Assembly: GCA_020064725.1 (NCBI GenBank)
Contig: JAGTWJ010000017.1
Location: forward strand, 2,976,001-3,040,000
Direction of reading: 5' to 3'
Source: Drechslerella dactyloides
Lineage: Eukaryota > Ascomycota > Orbiliomycetes > Orbiliales > Orbiliaceae
Length of the DNA stretch: 64,000 nucleotides
The position numbers and the translations under genes were made by a program. Each line of letters opens with the position of its first letter. Position 1 is the stretch's first letter. Shown here piece after piece: positions 60,813 to 64,000 of this stretch. Below the pieces are notes generated by a model. That model did not search any database. It was not told the origin of the DNA and worked only from the letters and a program-made list of their open reading frames with translations.

Positions 60813-60839
60813 GCTTCGTGCGTCTAGTTTACGAGACCA
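60813..60839 (+). repeat. Solo terminus of the hAT-like MITE family
   Basis: Reads CTTCGTGCG...GTTTACGAGACCA, the same as the right terminus of the 61671-62230 element apart from a few changes. It lies in the leader of paralogue A. No partner terminus or second copy of the flanking bases (GTCCAGAG) was found, so it is a fragment. Confidence 0.6.
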
Positions 60840-61662
60840 GTCCAGAGCTATTGTGGAAGAAAAATGTAGAATCCAGGAGCGAGTAGCTTCGGGAATAATA
60901 ATATAAAGATGTAAGGGTGCAGTCTAGATCTAGAAGCTTATCTGCAACCTGAAGGTAGCTAAATCGCCTACAGCTAGCGCTATAGCCAGGCGACTTCAGT
61001 GAGATAGGTTTCTACTATGAAGATAGGGATCGAATGCTGGACTGATTTATATGTTAATATGAACTATAGAGATGGTTGCGCAGCCCGCTTTATATATACT
61101 TGTCTCGCCGGTGCCGCTTCTGAAATCATGAACAGATAACACTAGGAGACTCTGGGACTGGCCGCTCGAATACACTGGTTCTTCTGCGGCTGTGTATTCC
61201 CACGTACAATTTGATTACATGGTATCTGAGACATGAATCTATATTGTTGATCGCATCGACTGGGACGCTCTTGATTGTTAGACCCTAGTGTGCCTGTATA
61301 CACAAGCCATTGATTTACCAATTTCTTGTTTTGACACATCGTCACGAGGATGTACGAGCCGGGTATCGCGGCACGGTACGCGGTGCGACCCGCACAGTAT
61401 ACTACACGCAGGCCTATTGGCGTAGTGTCTGGATACTTTCGGTCATGTCCTACAAACCAAGGCTTTTTCGGGACTTGGTCACGGCTTCGCGCTCTGGCGT
61501 TGAGACGCCTATTCTGGAAATATATATATATCATTACGTTGTGGGAAACTATAGTATGGGATTAGTCTCCAGGTGTATGGGGTATCCCGTAGGCGTTCGC
61601 CTGGAGGCTTGCCTCAACCTCCATGGGTGAATTTTTTCAAGAAGTAACTTCCTACATAAGTA
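60840..61662. other. Intergenic, upstream of paralogue A
   Basis: AT-rich. Minus-strand TATATATAAAG near 61090-61100 and a weaker TATA-like site near 60905 are possible promoter elements of paralogue A. No coding region. Confidence 0.4.
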
Positions 61663-61794
61663 AGCACATATGGTCTCGCGAGCCAGATCGATCGCACGAA
61701 GTGCAGGCATACGTCAGTGCGGTCTGGTATAAAGCAGTGTGTTCTTGCGGAATCGGCCGACCCCTTTCGGAAAATCTCAACCCTTGATTCTCCG

Positions 61795-61822
61795 GATTAC
61801 CTGTTTACGAGACCAGATTACC
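61795..61822 (+). repeat. 14-bp MITE terminus flanked by GATTACC direct repeats
   Basis: GATTACC at 61795-61801 and again at 61816-61822 flank TGTTTACGAGACCA, the outermost 14 bases of the element's right end. This looks like a nested insertion reduced to a remnant by excision or deletion. Confidence 0.5.
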
Positions 61823-61911
61823 CTGATTTCCCTGAGTTTTACATCGTCGGTTTTAGATTAGAGGTGCGGTTCTTGTAGTTTTTTGGTGTTGTGGTGTTGA
61901 GGCCGAAAATA

Positions 61912-61924
61912 TGTGTGTGTGTGT

Positions 61925-61970
<46 letters not shown>
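61912..61970. repeat. (GT)n microsatellite
   Basis: About 28 GT units with one interruption, inside the MITE. Confidence 0.95.
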
Positions 61971-61973
<3 letters not shown>

Positions 61974-62238
61974 ATAGTAATATTACACTACGCCGTTTTG
62001 GGCGCAAGGTCGCTGAGCTATTAAGCAGTGTCCCCGAGACTAGCTATTAAGCAACAAACTTTCGGGTTTTTGGGGGGGGCTTTTTTTGCGCAACAAAATC
62101 AAAGCCTGAGTCGAGACTGACGAAATTCAGGGTCACGGCGGTACCGAACAAACGACACACTTTCTGGGGCCACTTTATACCAGACCGCACTGACATGCTT
62201 GCACCTCGTGCGCTCTGGTTTACGAGACCAAGCACATA

Positions 62239-62724
62239 CATATCCCGTTGCTAGTTGGTTGTATCAAGAATTACCACTAACTCATGCAATTTTGAATAAA
62301 CGTACCATCTGATCATGCATTTACCAAAATGTCTTGTACAATCCGAGATGCTTACCAGCCGCAACAGACCACAAGCTGGGAATTCACATTTCTTTGCCAT
62401 ATATAACTGTACGCGGTATTTTCTCGCGCAGGGGAGATCGACCAAAGGGCTCGAGATCGTTACTACATTCGGCCCTACTTTGATGCATATAAGCGTAGGC
62501 TTTGATTGAAAGTCCGGGTTCCCCTGCAGCCTATATTCCGATAATATTAGGCTACGGGTAGAATATGGCACCAATATTTAGACATGTCATTATGTATCAT
62601 TACATGCTAACACGGATGAACCCCTCAAGCTCTTTATTACACATATATATCGACATTTTGTTCAATCGTGGACGAACTTGCGAGGAGCAGCTAGCTTACG
62701 TGGATTCCCGCGTTCATAATCATC
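62239..62724. other. Intergenic, 3' flank of paralogue B
   Basis: AT-rich; nothing recognised. Confidence 0.5.
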
Positions 62725-63639
62725 TCAGCCATAAGTGATTGTGGTCTTTGAGGCCGCGGTATCAAAAATGACCTTCCCGCACCATTTCCCCGGCCTACAG
62801 ACGTCGCTAATATTGACCGTCATGTTCTGTGGGTTCCCTGGCTGCATCGACTGGACACCGATGTAGCCTGCAATATTTTTGGAATCAGGCGACATAGGAT
62901 ACTCAAGCGTAAAGTATCCGGGTCTGTCCAGAGAATACGTCAATCTGAAGTATCGGAGCGCCTTGCCGCAGGTTGGAGACATGGGGGTGGAGTCCATAGG
63001 CTCGGCTTTGTCGCACACGTTCCAGAGAATATGGTAGTGTGGTACGTTAGCGGGCGCGTGGTAGGTATACACCATTACGAGTCCCAGCGTGGCCGTCTTG
63101 GCTTTCATGGATAGGTCCCTCCATAGGGGCATGATAGCAGTAGCTGGGACGCAACCTTGGTCTGGTGTTGAACTGCAAGTAGCGGGATCGACAGGAAGAG
63201 GCCTCTCGGGTACGGTTCGCATGCCCTTAGGATCGTCGATCGATATAATTCCATTCATCGAGAACCATGCAACGTTGCTTGTCTTGCCGAATATTGTTAT
63301 GGGAACTTCGAGGTCAACCTTTACCCAAGCGTCGTCGGTATCGTGGACCTCAGCGTCAGTAGTAGCAGAGCTGCTCTGCCAGATATAGGTCGCGTGAGGT
63401 CCCGCTGGGTAGTTTATTGCCGAACAGGAAGCTCTTTGTTAGCGGAATTTTACCCTTATATAGTTCAAATACAGCTGTATAGCATGAACATCAATGGTAC
63501 TGGCATATATAGGGTTTGTTCCTGACTTACGTCCAGCTTTAATGACGGAGTCAGAGCGACTTGGTAGAGCTGCGCTAGTATTAGCAGCTATGAAGAAAGC
63601 AGCAGTTCCCAAGAACACTTCTTTTCGACTGAATAACAT
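62725..63639 (-). CDS. Secreted NIDO-like/beta-sandwich protein, paralogue B
   Basis: Two exons, 63639..63531 and 63404..62725; 262 aa. The signal peptide MLFSRKEVFLGTAAFFIAA is followed by TSAALPSR; the start follows an upstream in-frame ATG five codons earlier that would add MSSDK. The intron is 126 bp and sits at the same place and phase as in paralogue A. Shared blocks: DDAWVKVDLEVPITIFGKTS, WFSMNGIISIDDP, PERPLPVDPATC, VCDKAEP, CGKALRYF. It adds a C-terminal cysteine pair (DVCRPGKWC) that A lacks. No membrane anchor is visible. The two genes are in tandem on the same strand, 1.9 kb apart, and clearly arose by duplication. Role unknown; an extracellular structural or binding role is inference. 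Confidence 0.8.
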
Positions 63640-64000
63640 TTTGTCGGAGCTCAATGAGCAGAATCTAGCGTATGTATGGATATGTGTAGGTAAGTAAATG
63701 TAGATTATTGATGATGAGTTGGCTGGATGACTAGTCTCTTATTACATCCAAGACTTAAAGCAGGATATGTATTGTGTTTATATTGAGGGCTGTTGTCGAG
63801 ATTCTATACAACAATGATATTACTGATATCGTTAATTTATGATATCTCAGATTGCATTGCACGAAGCTTGGCTGCTGAGGCCAGACTTAGGGGAAATGGC
63901 AGTGCATCAATAGGCACCCGCTCTTGTGACCGGAGCGACAGTTATGATTGTTTATAGCAAGGAAGCTGTCGTGAGAGACTGCGTAGATATATCGGTATGC
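63640..64000. other. Intergenic, upstream of paralogue B to window edge
   Basis: 360 bp of AT-rich promoter-like DNA. A minus-strand TATA-like site lies near 63776. No coding region. Confidence 0.45.

Larger units (their letters stand above)
61671..62230. mobile_element. Non-autonomous hAT-like MITE, 560 bp, with 8-bp target-site duplication
   Basis: Terminal inverted repeats: left arm begins TGGTCTCGCGAGCCAGA, right arm (inverted) TGGTCTCGTAAACCAGA. They stay similar for at least 60 bp and include a perfect 22-bp match (61713-61734 against 62173-62194); weaker similarity continues inward for some 40-50 bp. The direct repeat AGCACATA flanks both ends exactly (61663-61670 and 62231-62238). 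An 8-bp duplication is characteristic of hAT-superfamily transposition. The interior holds a (GT)n tract and no coding capacity, so it would need a transposase from elsewhere. It sits between the two secreted paralogues. The superfamily assignment rests on duplication length only. Confidence 0.75.

Overview
The window is nuclear DNA of a filamentous ascomycete (Pezizomycotina). Genes have several short introns (about 54-126 bp) with GT...AG ends and CT(A/G)A(C/T)-like branch sites. The proteins are typical of that group: a Pil1-type eisosome protein, a Kar9 homologue, a fungal-only Ssr4-like protein, a fibroin-3-like and an RCR-like membrane protein. The order within Pezizomycotina cannot be fixed from sequence alone; Eurotiomycetes is only a guess. 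Intergenic DNA is unusually generous (up to about 6 kb) and rich in microsatellites.

Layout. 0-5.2 kb: 3' end of TAF1 (TFIID) converging on a Prm10/ThrE-type membrane transporter. 5.2-8.6 kb: no gene seen. 8.6-15 kb: KAR9 and an SSR4-like SWI/SNF-RSC subunit gene, divergently transcribed. 15.7-19.4 kb: eisosome gene and MYND zinc-finger gene, divergent. 21.7-23.5 kb: unnamed three-exon gene. 23.5-27.9 kb: no gene. 27.9-32.9 kb: RPA135 (Pol I second-largest subunit) and a MICOS Mic26/Mic27-type gene share a 330-bp divergent promoter. 33.4-40.8 kb: a small His/Ser/Arg-rich protein, a fibroin-3-like single-pass protein and an RCR-like single-pass protein carrying a PPAY motif. 42-44.3 kb: a broken or mis-modelled small membrane-protein locus, a truncated tRNA-Ser-like sequence and an unknown 167-aa protein. 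49-49.9 kb: a six-exon ARL8-type GTPase with a 20-nt micro-exon. 50-56 kb: no gene. 56-59 kb: MED14 (Mediator). 59.8-63.6 kb: two tandem paralogous secreted proteins separated by a 560-bp element with terminal inverted repeats and an exact 8-bp target-site duplication (hAT-like MITE).

How the genes relate. Most are unlinked housekeeping functions: Pol II transcription (TAF1, MED14, SSR4-like), Pol I transcription (RPA135), mitochondrial cristae (MIC26/27), the plasma membrane and cell periphery (eisosome, RCR-like, fibroin-3-like), spindle positioning (KAR9) and lysosome/vacuole-type GTPase signalling (ARL8). There is no biosynthetic cluster. The accessory part is the last 4-5 kb, where the secreted paralogue pair and the MITE lie together, plus the 42-44.5 kb block.

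Gene models were spliced by eye. Every multi-exon model given as firm stays in frame across all junctions. Family names rest on recognised motifs, not on database searches.
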